Shown: positions 26,506 to 34,495 of the stretch, piece by piece
Layout of the letters: every line of letters begins with the position of its first letter
Position numbering within the stretch: the first letter of the stretch is position 1
Notes under the pieces: generated by a model
Databases searched by the model: none
Seen by the model: the letters and a program-made list of their open reading frames with translations, nothing else
Told to the model about the DNA's origin: nothing
Assembly: GCF_025770765.1 (NCBI RefSeq)
Contig: NZ_JANZKY010000002.1
Coordinates: 1 to 64,000, forward strand
Direction of reading: 5' to 3'
Origin: Propionivibrio soli
Lineage (GTDB): Bacteria > Pseudomonadota > Gammaproteobacteria > Burkholderiales > Rhodocyclaceae
DNA length: 64,000 bases
Position numbers and translations under genes: made by a program

Positions 26506-26607
26506 TTGCGTATTGGAGGTTTTGTGCTGCGCGCAAGAATCCTAAGTGACTGAACTGTATAAACAGAGGACGACACCTCCAGCCATATCAATATCGTCAA
26601 GCCGCTG

Positions 26608-27384
26608 ATGCCAAATTCTCCCGTACCTCCGCCGCCGACAGCAACAGGATTCCATATCACCCGTGGTGTAGCGCTTCGTATACCCTCTGGCGGACTCGCG
26701 CTGACGCTCGATGACAACGGTGAAGCCAAAGTTGAGTTGAAGGCGCTACTCTTGCGTCTCGACACGTCCGTTCACTGGCTTGAAATAGCGCTTGACCATC
26801 TCGCTCAAGCGAAAAGCTCGCATGAATCAATGGTTGCCGCTCATATAGAAGGCAACAAAGTAGGAGATCTGCTTGAAGCCACCTTCAAAGCTTCGATGCA
26901 GGCAATCGTAGCGAGTGCGACATTCTTTGAGGCTCTGTACGCTGCGTCAAGGGACTGCATGCCGTCTGCACGATTAGCACCAAAGGCTTCAGATCGTTCG
27001 GGAGCCAAACGATCAGCCCTTGTCGCTGAACAGATGAAGAGGTCATTCGGGCTCAAGCTAAAGAAGACGGCCGAGCTGGCTAGCGTTTCGGCCGAAGTCT
27101 ACCGCTTCCGTGATGAAGCAGTGCACCCGTCATCATCCTTCGGTCCTCCTGCCGTCCATCCCACGCTTGGAGTGCTAGTCGAAAGGCGCCTTGCGATGTT
27201 CAGTTACCCCAATGCGCATCTGCTTGTCCGGGCCGCGCTCGCCTACTGCAAGATTCTTCCGACCATCGGAACAAAGAACGGTCCGAAAGAGGTGCAGGAA
27301 TTTGCGCAGTACCTGCTCACTGCAGGACAGCCGTGCTTCCTCTTGTGGGAACAGACGTATGGTCCGCTGCTGGATGCGACGTAA
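26608..27384 (+). CDS. Hypothetical protein inserted in the aminosugar operon
   Basis: A 258-residue soluble protein that I do not recognise. It has a proline-rich start (MPNSPVPPPPTATGFHITRG), a mostly helical body (VELKALLLRLDTSVHWLEIA, KASMQAIVASATFFEALYAA) and an FRDEAVHPSSSFG segment near 170. Its base composition is visibly less GC-rich than neighbours, and it breaks the otherwise tight spacing, with about 196 and 119 noncoding bases on either side. Inverted CTGTATA/TATACAG copies lie at 26555-26561 and 27414-27420. These signs suggest a later insertion. The start has no strong ribosome-binding site. The HEPN-like pattern of helices with a conserved R-x-x-x-x-H is only a weak impression. 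Confidence 0.6.
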   Translation: MPNSPVPPPPTATGFHITRGVALRIPSGGLALTLDDNGEAKVELKALLLRLDTSVHWLEIALDHLAQAKSSHESMVAAHIEGNKVGDLLEATFKASMQAIVASATFFEALYAASRDCMPSARLAPKASDRSGAKRSALVAEQMKRSFGLKLKKTAELASVSAEVYRFRDEAVHPSSSFGPPAVHPTLGVLVERRLAMFSYPNAHLLVRAALAYCKILPTIGTKNGPKEVQEFAQYLLTAGQPCFLLWEQTYGPLLDAT

Positions 27385-27503
27385 GGTCGGTACTTCTGAA
27401 AACCTATATGTCCTATACAGACCATCCTTTTAGGGTCCATTCCAGCTAGGCGCGCCAGCGTAGGCAGCCAAAAGACAAATAACCGGCAGATGAAGGAAAC
27501 ACC

Positions 27504-28202
27504 GTGAAACTGGCGATTATGCAGCCCTACTTTCTCCCGTACATCGGCTACTACCAACTGATGGCGGCGGTCGACCTGTTCATCGTCTACGACAACATCA
27601 AGTACACCAAGAAGGGCTGGATCAACCGCAACCGGATGCTGCAGAACGGCGCTGATGCCATGTTCTCGGTCCCGCTGAAGAACGACTCCGACGCGCTGGA
27701 TATTCGCGAGCGGCAGATCGCGGTGGATTTCAAACGGGACAAACTGCTCAACCAGTTGCGCGCGACCTACGGCAAGGCGCCGTATTTCGAGCAGACCTTT
27801 CCGCTTATCGAGGGGATCGTACGGCATGAGGACGCGAACCTCTTTGGCTACCTGCATCACGCCATCGAGAAGAGCGCCCGGCACCTGGGGATCGGAACGC
27901 CGATCCGTGTGTCGTCGACCGTTCCTATCGACCACGCACTGAAAGGCCAGGACAAAGTCATTGCCCTGTGCGCGGCAGTCGGAGCGGACACCTACGTCAA
28001 TCCACCGGGCGGTGTTGACTTGTACTCAGGGGACGCTTTCCGCGAAAAGGACATCGACCTGAAGTTCATCCGGCCGCGCTTGGTTGAATACGCGCAGTTC
28101 GGCCAGCCTTTCGTTCCCTGGCTGTCGATCGTCGACGTGCTGATGTTTAATTCAATTGGGGCCGTCTCCTCGACACTCTTGAAACAATATGATCTGATCT
28201 AG
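27504..28202 (+). CDS. WbqC-family protein
   Basis: A 232-residue protein of the WbqC family known from O-antigen and surface-glycan clusters. Diagnostic are the start KLAIMQPYFLPYIGYYQLMA, VDLFIVYDNIKYTKKGWINR and the C-terminal FVPWLSIVDVLMFNS. Start is GTG with AAGGAA upstream. Its catalytic role is not established; it is typically found with DegT aminotransferases and acyltransferases, as here, so a part in amino-sugar modification is likely. The stop is 3 bases before the next gene. Confidence 0.9.
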   Translation: MKLAIMQPYFLPYIGYYQLMAAVDLFIVYDNIKYTKKGWINRNRMLQNGADAMFSVPLKNDSDALDIRERQIAVDFKRDKLLNQLRATYGKAPYFEQTFPLIEGIVRHEDANLFGYLHHAIEKSARHLGIGTPIRVSSTVPIDHALKGQDKVIALCAAVGADTYVNPPGGVDLYSGDAFREKDIDLKFIRPRLVEYAQFGQPFVPWLSIVDVLMFNSIGAVSSTLLKQYDLI

Positions 28203-28205
28203 CCG

Positions 28206-29168
28206 ATGTTCATCTGGGAAAAACTGGGAAAAGCATTCACCCCTCAGGAAGCCACCGGTCGGCCCTGGCTTAAGGAGTTCGCGCAGGGACCGGCAACGTT
28301 GATTTTCGACGATTTCGTCCGAGTTTATTTTTCGTGTCGCCCGCCGGCCGACGCACAAGGGCAGTACGTCAGCTATTCGGCTTTCGTCGATCTCGACCGC
28401 GCCGATTTGCTCCGGGTAAGGCGGGTTGCAGACCGCCCGATCCTGCCGCTGGGAAGAACAGGCGAATTCGACGAATTCGGCACTTACCCGGTATCGATCG
28501 CCCGCAACGGGCCGCAGGTATGGGCCTATTACGGAGGGTGGACGCGCTGTGAATCCGTGCCCTTCAACGTGGCCATCGGCCTGGCGACCAGCGACGACGG
28601 TGGCGAAACCTTCGTCAAGGCGGGTCCCGGCCCGGTACTTTCCTATTCTCCTGACGAGCCGTTCGTTCTCAGCGGCCCCAAAATCCGCCGTTTTGAGGAC
28701 ACCTGGTACCTGTGGTACATCGCCGGCCGGAAATGGAAAATGGACAACGGGCGACCGGAACCCGTGTACAAGATTCGCCTCGCGACATCCGCCGACGGCA
28801 TTCACTGGACCAAGCTCAACCGGGATCTGATCGAAAGCCGCATCGAGGAGGACGAAGCACAGGCGAGTCCCGATGTTTTTTTCTCCAACGGGAAATACCA
28901 CATGTTCTTCTGCTATCGCCGCAGCGAGAACTACCGCAACCGGGAAAACGGCTATCGCATCGGGTACGCATGGAGTGACGACATGCTCCGCTGGACACGC
29001 GACGATGACAAGGCGGGACTCGATGTTTCAGCCGAGGGATGGGATTCCGAGATGGTCAGCTACCCGCACGTCTTCGAACTCGACGGCAGCATCTACCTGG
29101 CCTACCTCGGCAATCAGGTCGGCCGCTTCGGGTTCGGTCTGGCCAGGCTGCAGGGGTCACTGGAGTAA
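28206..29168 (+). CDS. Beta-propeller glycosidase-like protein, copy 1
   Basis: A 320-residue protein with blade-like repeats such as FDDFVRVYFSCR, LATSDDGGETFVKAG, LATSADGIHWTKLN and YAWSDDMLRWTRDD, typical of five-bladed propellers of the GH43/GH32/GH130 kind. No signal peptide is seen, so it is probably cytoplasmic. KYHMFFCYRRSENYRNR and WDSEMVSYPHVFELDGS are matched by the next gene. In glycan clusters such proteins may act as glycosyl-transfer or phosphorolytic enzymes, but whether this one is catalytic is not known. Coupled to WbqC by a 3-base gap. Confidence 0.78.
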   Translation: MFIWEKLGKAFTPQEATGRPWLKEFAQGPATLIFDDFVRVYFSCRPPADAQGQYVSYSAFVDLDRADLLRVRRVADRPILPLGRTGEFDEFGTYPVSIARNGPQVWAYYGGWTRCESVPFNVAIGLATSDDGGETFVKAGPGPVLSYSPDEPFVLSGPKIRRFEDTWYLWYIAGRKWKMDNGRPEPVYKIRLATSADGIHWTKLNRDLIESRIEEDEAQASPDVFFSNGKYHMFFCYRRSENYRNRENGYRIGYAWSDDMLRWTRDDDKAGLDVSAEGWDSEMVSYPHVFELDGSIYLAYLGNQVGRFGFGLARLQGSLE

Positions 29169-29179
29169 AGGCGCGTACG

Positions 29180-30136
29180 ATGAGATGGCACAAGCTGGGG
29201 CACATATTCGACCCGACCCGATTTTCGCTGCCCAACGGCTGCACTGAGTTTGCCCAATCTCCTCAAGCGTTGGTGTTCGACGATTTCGTGCGCATCTATT
29301 TTTCGACACGCGCGCGTGATGCCGGCGGCAAATACCTAAGCCATGTCGCCTTCGTGGACATGGACAAGAACCTACGCGACATCCTTCGCGTTTCCGACCG
29401 TACCGTCGTTCCGCTCGGCGGCCTCGGTTGTTTCGACGAGCACGGAATTTTCCCGATCAACGTCGTGCGCCATGGGAAATCGGTCCTGGCCTATACAAGC
29501 GGCTGGAGCCGCCGGGTCTCGGTGTCCGTCGAAACCGGCATCGGCCTCGCGATCAGCGAAGATAACGGCGAGACATTCCGTAAACTGGGCACCGGCCCGG
29601 TGCTGACGGCCTCGCTGCACGAGCCGTTTCTGGTCGTCGACGGTTTCGTGAAGATCATCGATGGGCGCTTCCACATGTGGTATATCCGCGGCACCGGCTG
29701 GCAACATTTTTCTCCGAATGACGCGCCAGATCGCATCTACAAGATCGGCCACGCCACGTCGGCCGACGGTATCGAGTGGATCAAGGACGAAGGCTCGCAG
29801 CTCATCGCCGATCGGCTTGGAGAACAGGAGAGCCAGGCATTGCCCTGTGTCGTCGAAATCGACCGCGCGTACCACATGTTCTTCTGCTATCGGCAGTCGT
29901 TCGATTTCCGGAGCAACCGGGACCGAGCCTACCGCATCGGCCACGCTCGTTCCGCCGACCTCACCACATGGGTACGCGACGATGACGCCATTCCGCTACC
30001 CACGGCCACGGGCGAATGGGATTCGGACATGCAGTGCTATCCGCACGCCTTCGCATGCGACGGGAAAACCTATCTGCTTTATAACGGCAACGAATTCGGG
30101 CGATACGGTTTCGGCCTGGCGGTGCTTGAACGATGA
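29180..30136 (+). CDS. Beta-propeller glycosidase-like protein, copy 2
   Basis: A 318-residue paralogue of the preceding gene. FDDFVRIYFSTRARDAGG, LAISEDNGETFRKLG, HATSADGIEWIKDEG and YHMFFCYRQSFDFRSNRDRA align blade for blade with copy 1, and WDSDMQCYPHAFACDGK matches its C-terminal motif. Overall identity looks moderate, so the duplication is old and the two may act on different sugars or form a heterodimer. The ATG at 29180 is 11 bases after the previous stop. Its stop overlaps the next start in ATGA. Confidence 0.78.
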   Translation: MRWHKLGHIFDPTRFSLPNGCTEFAQSPQALVFDDFVRIYFSTRARDAGGKYLSHVAFVDMDKNLRDILRVSDRTVVPLGGLGCFDEHGIFPINVVRHGKSVLAYTSGWSRRVSVSVETGIGLAISEDNGETFRKLGTGPVLTASLHEPFLVVDGFVKIIDGRFHMWYIRGTGWQHFSPNDAPDRIYKIGHATSADGIEWIKDEGSQLIADRLGEQESQALPCVVEIDRAYHMFFCYRQSFDFRSNRDRAYRIGHARSADLTTWVRDDDAIPLPTATGEWDSDMQCYPHAFACDGKTYLLYNGNEFGRYGFGLAVLER

Positions 30137-30615
30137 ACGGCGCAACGACCGACGAAGTTCGTTTCGTAACGAACAGCGCAGACATCGATGAAGTGGTCCG
30201 GCACCTCGAAGACTGCGACAAACGCTTCGTCCCGCCACTCGGCACGCGCGTCGACATTCGACTCTACGCGGCCAAGCTGCTCGAACGGGCGATGCGGTTC
30301 GAGGCCTGGCACAACGGGCGGTTGATCGGACTCGTCGCGGCCTATGGTAACGACCGCGAAAGCGGCGCGGTATTCATTACCAGTGTCAGTGTGCTGGATA
30401 CATGGACCGGCCGGGGAATTGCTTCCCGCCTGCTCCAGGACTGCATCGGGCAGGCGTGCCAGCTTGGTATGCAGCGGATAGTGCTTGAAGTGTCGGGCGA
30501 CAACCAAGCCGCCGTCGCCTTTTACGCAAACCACGGCTTCACCACTGGAAACCGAGCCGAACAGGGAATCGCCGGACCCCTCACCATGACACTCACCTTG
30601 CGGAACGGGAGCTAG
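30133..30615 (+). CDS. GNAT-family N-acetyltransferase
   Basis: A 160-residue acetyltransferase with the acetyl-CoA motif TWTGRGIASRLLQD (about residues 91-104) and motif B region LEVSGDNQAAVAFYANHGF. The start overlaps the stop of the propeller gene (ATGA). Placed in an aminotransferase operon, it probably N-acylates the amino sugar made by the DegT enzyme, as FdtC/QdtC do in other pathways, although those are hexapeptide-type enzymes. Acyl donor and target are inferred. Confidence 0.86.
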   Translation: MNGATTDEVRFVTNSADIDEVVRHLEDCDKRFVPPLGTRVDIRLYAAKLLERAMRFEAWHNGRLIGLVAAYGNDRESGAVFITSVSVLDTWTGRGIASRLLQDCIGQACQLGMQRIVLEVSGDNQAAVAFYANHGFTTGNRAEQGIAGPLTMTLTLRNGS

Positions 30616-30617
30616 CC

Positions 30618-31364
30618 ATGCCTCGCAACTACGACAACGAACTGCGCGACACCGAGGATCACAAATACGCGTACGGGTTCGACTTCGACGTGATGCATCC
30701 TTTCATGGTCCGCAGCTTTGCCCCCTTCTTCAACCCGGGGAACCTGCTCGAACTCGGTAGCTTCAAGGGTGATTTCACCCAGCGGCTCATGCCCTGCTTC
30801 GACGACATCACGTGCGTCGAGGCGTCGGCGGCGGCCGTCGGCGAGGCACAGCAGAAGCTCGGCAACCGGATCAGCTTCATCAACGCGCGCTTCGAGGACG
30901 CGATGCTGCCCAGTCGTTACGACAACATCATCATGACGCACGTTCTCGAGCATCTCGACGATCCGGTCCGTGTTCTGCGTCGCATCAACGAAGAATGGCT
31001 GGCCGAGGGGGGGCGTTTCTTTCTCGTATGCCCGAACGCCAACGCCCCCTCGCGACAGATTGCCGTCAAAATGGGCCTTATCTCGCACAATGCCGCCGTC
31101 ACGCCCGCCGAAGCTGAACACGGCCACCTGCGTACCTACTCGCTCGACACGCTCGAACGGGACGCTGTGGCGGCAGGTCTTCGCGTCATTCTGCGCAGCG
31201 GAATCTTCTTCAAGGCACTGGCCAATTTCCAGTGGGATCGCCTGCTGCAGACGGACATCGTGTCCAAGGAGTATCTCGAAGGATGCTACGCATTAGGCCA
31301 GCAGTACCCTGACCTCTGTTCAAGCATCTTCCTGCTGTGCGAGTCCGGGAACCGGGCAGGCTAG
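30618..31364 (+). CDS. Class I SAM-dependent methyltransferase
   Basis: A 248-residue methyltransferase with motif I LLELGSFKGDFTQRL (43-57), ITCVEASAAAVGEAQQ, YDNIIMTHVLEHLDDPVRV and EGGRFFLVCPNANAPS. It begins 2 bases after the GNAT stop and is the last gene of the plus-strand operon. Its TAG stop shares a CTAG with the stop of the convergent radical SAM gene. Likely target is the sugar or its lipid-linked form; not determined. Confidence 0.88.
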   Translation: MPRNYDNELRDTEDHKYAYGFDFDVMHPFMVRSFAPFFNPGNLLELGSFKGDFTQRLMPCFDDITCVEASAAAVGEAQQKLGNRISFINARFEDAMLPSRYDNIIMTHVLEHLDDPVRVLRRINEEWLAEGGRFFLVCPNANAPSRQIAVKMGLISHNAAVTPAEAEHGHLRTYSLDTLERDAVAAGLRVILRSGIFFKALANFQWDRLLQTDIVSKEYLEGCYALGQQYPDLCSSIFLLCESGNRAG

Positions 31365-32464
31365 ATGAAATTGATGTGCGGCACGTCCTGCCGTTCGAGG
31401 CGGTCGAGATAGCGGTTGACCTCGTCCATCCGACAATTCAGCCGGCATTCATGAATATCCAGTTCATGGCGCACATGGTGCCAGTTCTCCCGCCTTCGTT
31501 CGCCTTCCCAGATCGCCTGGAAGGATGACTCGTTGACGTTGCCGTACTCAAAGCGCTTGTCGAGCAGGTAGGCGCTGCAGCCATACACCGCGCCGGTAGC
31601 CATCACGTAGGCCCAGAAGTACGGGGTCGCGCGGCACTTCTCGTAACGCGCTCCGCCGCCGGCGTCGTGCTTCTGCATCGTCTTCTCGCGAAAGACCACG
31701 TGGAATCGGGCTGTATTCAGAGCGTCGAGCCGCTCCCCGAGTCCGCTGAATTCCTGATAGTTCAGCCCTTCGTAAACGTGGGTCAGGCTGGCGTTATGCT
31801 GCGAATACGGCTTGACTACGAGGTAGTCGAGACCGATCTCATCGCGGCACAGACGAGCCAGCGTCTCGACCTCGCCGGCGTTCTCGGGCAGCAGGAGGAT
31901 CTGCGCTCCGAGTACGCACGAATACCCGTGGCGCCGCCGCGCGTCCGCCAGACGCTTGAGGTTGTTGACGGCGATATCGAAATCGCGAGCCTTGGTCCGG
32001 TGAATCGCCGCGTACGTCTCTGCCGTTCCCGCGTTGACCGAGGCTTTGATCCACGACATGCGTGGGAAGGCGTGGTCGACAAATGCGCCCGACAAGACCG
32101 TGGCGTTGGTCGTCATCGCCGTGTCGATCCCGGCTTTCGCGGCGGCGACGACCATGCGATGAATTCCCGTGTGCAACATGGGTTCGCCTTCGCCGGCGAA
32201 CATCACGCTCTTCACCCCTAGGCGACCCATCTCGGCCAGCGTGCGCTCGGCCACGCCGACATCCAGGCGGATCGGTTGATACCCGACATAGTCGACGGCG
32301 CAGAACGTGCACCGATGGTTGCAGGCGCCGACCGGCGACATTTCGACGTAGATCGGGTAGACCCGCTTCGCCTTCTCCCAGTCATCGCCGGCCGACAGGT
32401 ACTGAGCGACCCGCTGCGGGTGGTAGATCAGCTTGTGGCTGTCGATGGCGTAACGATCTGACAC
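31361..32464 (-). CDS. Radical SAM/SPASM-like enzyme in the ThDP operon
   Basis: A 367-residue enzyme. VGACNHRCTFCAVDYV holds Cys48, Cys52 and Cys55 for the SAM cluster, FAGEGEPMLH is the GGEP-type motif, and C-terminal cysteines (YEKCRATPYFW, YGCSAYL, IHECRLNCRM) suggest auxiliary clusters. The GTG at 32464 is chosen since GAGAG lies about 8 bases before it, overlapping the upstream stop; an ATG at 32515 would overlap the E1 beta gene by 40 bases. Related enzymes modify sugars by epimerisation, dehydration or deoxygenation, so it may tailor the unusual sugar of this locus. The reaction is not assigned. Confidence 0.85.
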   Translation of the reverse strand: MSDRYAIDSHKLIYHPQRVAQYLSAGDDWEKAKRVYPIYVEMSPVGACNHRCTFCAVDYVGYQPIRLDVGVAERTLAEMGRLGVKSVMFAGEGEPMLHTGIHRMVVAAAKAGIDTAMTTNATVLSGAFVDHAFPRMSWIKASVNAGTAETYAAIHRTKARDFDIAVNNLKRLADARRRHGYSCVLGAQILLLPENAGEVETLARLCRDEIGLDYLVVKPYSQHNASLTHVYEGLNYQEFSGLGERLDALNTARFHVVFREKTMQKHDAGGGARYEKCRATPYFWAYVMATGAVYGCSAYLLDKRFEYGNVNESSFQAIWEGERRRENWHHVRHELDIHECRLNCRMDEVNRYLDRLERQDVPHINFI

Positions 32465-32475
32465 GAGAAGTTCTC

Positions 32476-33552
32476 TCAGAAAGGCCCGCGAAAGTCCTTT
32501 TGAGGGACGTCGCATGGCGTTGATCGGAAAAGCCTTTCGGCGAGTTCGGCGTCCGGGACCTCGCGCCCGAGGTGGGCGGCGATGTGGCGTGCCAAATACA
32601 GCGCGTCGGGATAGTAGTCCTTGACGAGGTACGGCGACGTCGGCACCGGATAGTCCGGAAGCGCAATGCGCACCGGCGGACGACGCAAGGCATCGAACGC
32701 GGTCTCAGCGACAGCGGCAATCACCTCCCCGGCAATTCCGCCTGTTTTCCACGCCGTATCGGCAACGACCAGGGTGCCGGTGCGCCGCACGGACTCGATG
32801 ATGGTCGGCATATCGAGCGGGCGCACGGAACGGGCGTCGATCACCTCGATGTCGATTCCGTACTGAGAGAGCGCCTCCGCCGCCAGAAGCGCCTCGACGA
32901 CCATGTAGGAAAACGCGACCAACGTCGCATCCTTTCCGGACCGGCAAATGGCGGCGCGGTCGAGCGGCACCGTATAAGGCGGTTCCGGAACCAGGTCCTC
33001 GATGCCATGCAGCCAGCGGTGCTGGATGAAGATCACCGGGTTGTCATCGCGAATCGCGGCCAGCAGCATGCCCTTCGCATCGTACCCGCTCGTCGGCATG
33101 ACGACTTTCAACCCCGGGATGTGACCAAAAAACGCCTGCAAGCTTTGCGCATGCTGAGGACCGGGCCCCCAGCCACGGCCAACGATGACCATGATTACCA
33201 GAGGAACGTTGACCTGGCCGGCGAACATGTAACGCCATTTCGCGGCGTTGTTGACGATCTGGTCCATCGCCAGCAAGGCGAAATCGATGCGCTGGTGCAC
33301 CATGACCGGGCGCATGCCGGAGATGGCGGCGCCGATGCAGATGCCGGTCATGCCGTTCTCGGACAGCGGGCTGTCAAACACGCGCGACGGGCCGAATTGC
33401 TGTTGCAACCCGGCGGTCGTGCCGAATACGCCCTTCGGGTCGGGAACCCCCTCTCCGACGACGATCACTCGTTCGTCCTCCTGCAACGCTTGCGCCAACG
33501 CTTCGCGGATAGCGTCGGCCTGCGTGATGTGGCGCTTCTTGTCGTCACGCAT
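32476..33552 (-). CDS. ThDP-dependent E1 component, beta subunit
   Basis: A 358-residue protein of the pyruvate/acetoin/branched-chain dehydrogenase E1 beta family. It has REALAQALQEDERVIVVGEG, DSPLSENGMTGICIGAAISG, VIFIQHRWLHG and IDARSVRPLD. The first part binds the ThDP pyrimidine and the second is the transketolase C-terminal-like domain. It starts 8 bases inside the end of the alpha gene. No E2 (lipoyl) or E3 gene is visible, which argues against a normal dehydrogenase complex and for a carboligase or decarboxylase use in glycan synthesis, e.g. forming a branched-chain sugar. The latter is inference. Confidence 0.92.
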   Translation of the reverse strand: MRDDKKRHITQADAIREALAQALQEDERVIVVGEGVPDPKGVFGTTAGLQQQFGPSRVFDSPLSENGMTGICIGAAISGMRPVMVHQRIDFALLAMDQIVNNAAKWRYMFAGQVNVPLVIMVIVGRGWGPGPQHAQSLQAFFGHIPGLKVVMPTSGYDAKGMLLAAIRDDNPVIFIQHRWLHGIEDLVPEPPYTVPLDRAAICRSGKDATLVAFSYMVVEALLAAEALSQYGIDIEVIDARSVRPLDMPTIIESVRRTGTLVVADTAWKTGGIAGEVIAAVAETAFDALRRPPVRIALPDYPVPTSPYLVKDYYPDALYLARHIAAHLGREVPDAELAERLFRSTPCDVPQKDFRGPF

Positions 33553-34495
33553 AAAGATACCCCGGAAGATCGGCGCTGTTCGGCAAGGGGCCCTCAAGTG
33601 CAAAGGCGAAGGCATCCGCAATTTCGGCAGCGATCTGCTTTTCAGCGCTTTCGATGAGCGCCGCCCCGTCTGGCATCGCTCGCAGAAAGGCCGCGGCGCG
33701 CTCCACCGGACAGACCGACTCCCAGCGAGCGAGCTCGCCTTGGGGCCGGTAGCCGAGATTGTCGTCGAGATTGGGACCGCAATGCTCGCGCCAGCGGTAC
33801 GTTGCGCACTCGATGAAAGCCGGCCCCTGGCCGCTGCGCAGTCCGGCGACCGCCTCGCGCGAGACGTCGAAGACGGCCTGCACGTCGTTTCCGTCAGCGG
33901 TAAAGGTGCGACACCCTTGCGCAGCCGCCACTCCGTGGATGGGCCGATCGGGCTGACGGTCGTCGATGCGGCTGTAACAGGCGTAAAGGTTGTTCTCGCA
34001 CACGAAGAGAATCGGCAAGCGGTGCAGCGCGGCGAAATTGATCGACTCGTGCACCACGCCCTCTTCGAACGTCCCATCACCGAAGAAAACCGCGATCACC
34101 CGGTTCTCGCCGCGCAGCTTCGCGGCCCATGCGGCTCCGACCGCCAGAGGAACCGTCGCGCCAACGATCGGTACGGCGCCGAGGAATCCGGCCGCGAGGT
34201 CGACCATATGCATCGATCCTCCGACGCCACGGCAACAGCCGTTCTCCCGCCCGTAGATCTCAGCCAGCATGGCTTTCAGATCACCACCCTTGGCCAGGTA
34301 GTGCGCATGCGCCCGGTGGTTGCTGAATACGCCGTCTTCTTTTCGGAGCGCGGCGCACACCCCGACGGCGACCGCTTCCTGCCCGATCGACAGGTGAACC
34401 GGACAGCGCATCTGCTGCTCGGCGTAACGGTCGGCGATCGCCTCCTCAACTCGCCGGACGCGCAGCATGCTCCCAAAGGCCTTCTCGAAGTTCAT
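33545..34495 (-). CDS. ThDP-dependent E1 component, alpha subunit
   Basis: A 316-residue E1 alpha subunit. The ThDP/Mg motif is seen as GDGTFEEG (139-146) ending in CENN (166-169), and VFSNHRAHAHYLAKGGDLKA with GGSMHM are E1 alpha landmarks. The ATG at 34495 overlaps the stop of the GT9 gene (ATGA); an earlier in-frame start at 34612 would overlap that gene for over 100 bases. Pairs with the adjoining beta subunit. Substrate 2-oxoacid and acceptor are unknown. Confidence 0.92.
   Translation of the reverse strand: MNFEKAFGSMLRVRRVEEAIADRYAEQQMRCPVHLSIGQEAVAVGVCAALRKEDGVFSNHRAHAHYLAKGGDLKAMLAEIYGRENGCCRGVGGSMHMVDLAAGFLGAVPIVGATVPLAVGAAWAAKLRGENRVIAVFFGDGTFEEGVVHESINFAALHRLPILFVCENNLYACYSRIDDRQPDRPIHGVAAAQGCRTFTADGNDVQAVFDVSREAVAGLRSGQGPAFIECATYRWREHCGPNLDDNLGYRPQGELARWESVCPVERAAAFLRAMPDGAALIESAEKQIAAEIADAFAFALEGPLPNSADLPGYLYA

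Noticed and set aside
32464-32515. ATG start at 32515 for the second radical SAM gene
   Set aside because: It would overlap the E1 beta gene by 40 bases and its extra 17 residues look like shadow sequence; the GTG at 32464 has a better-placed ribosome-binding site.
32476-34080. Extended 534-codon reading of the E1 beta gene
   Set aside because: The first 176 codons lie in the E1 alpha gene in another frame and do not resemble any domain; the ATG at 33552 gives the canonical E1 beta start.
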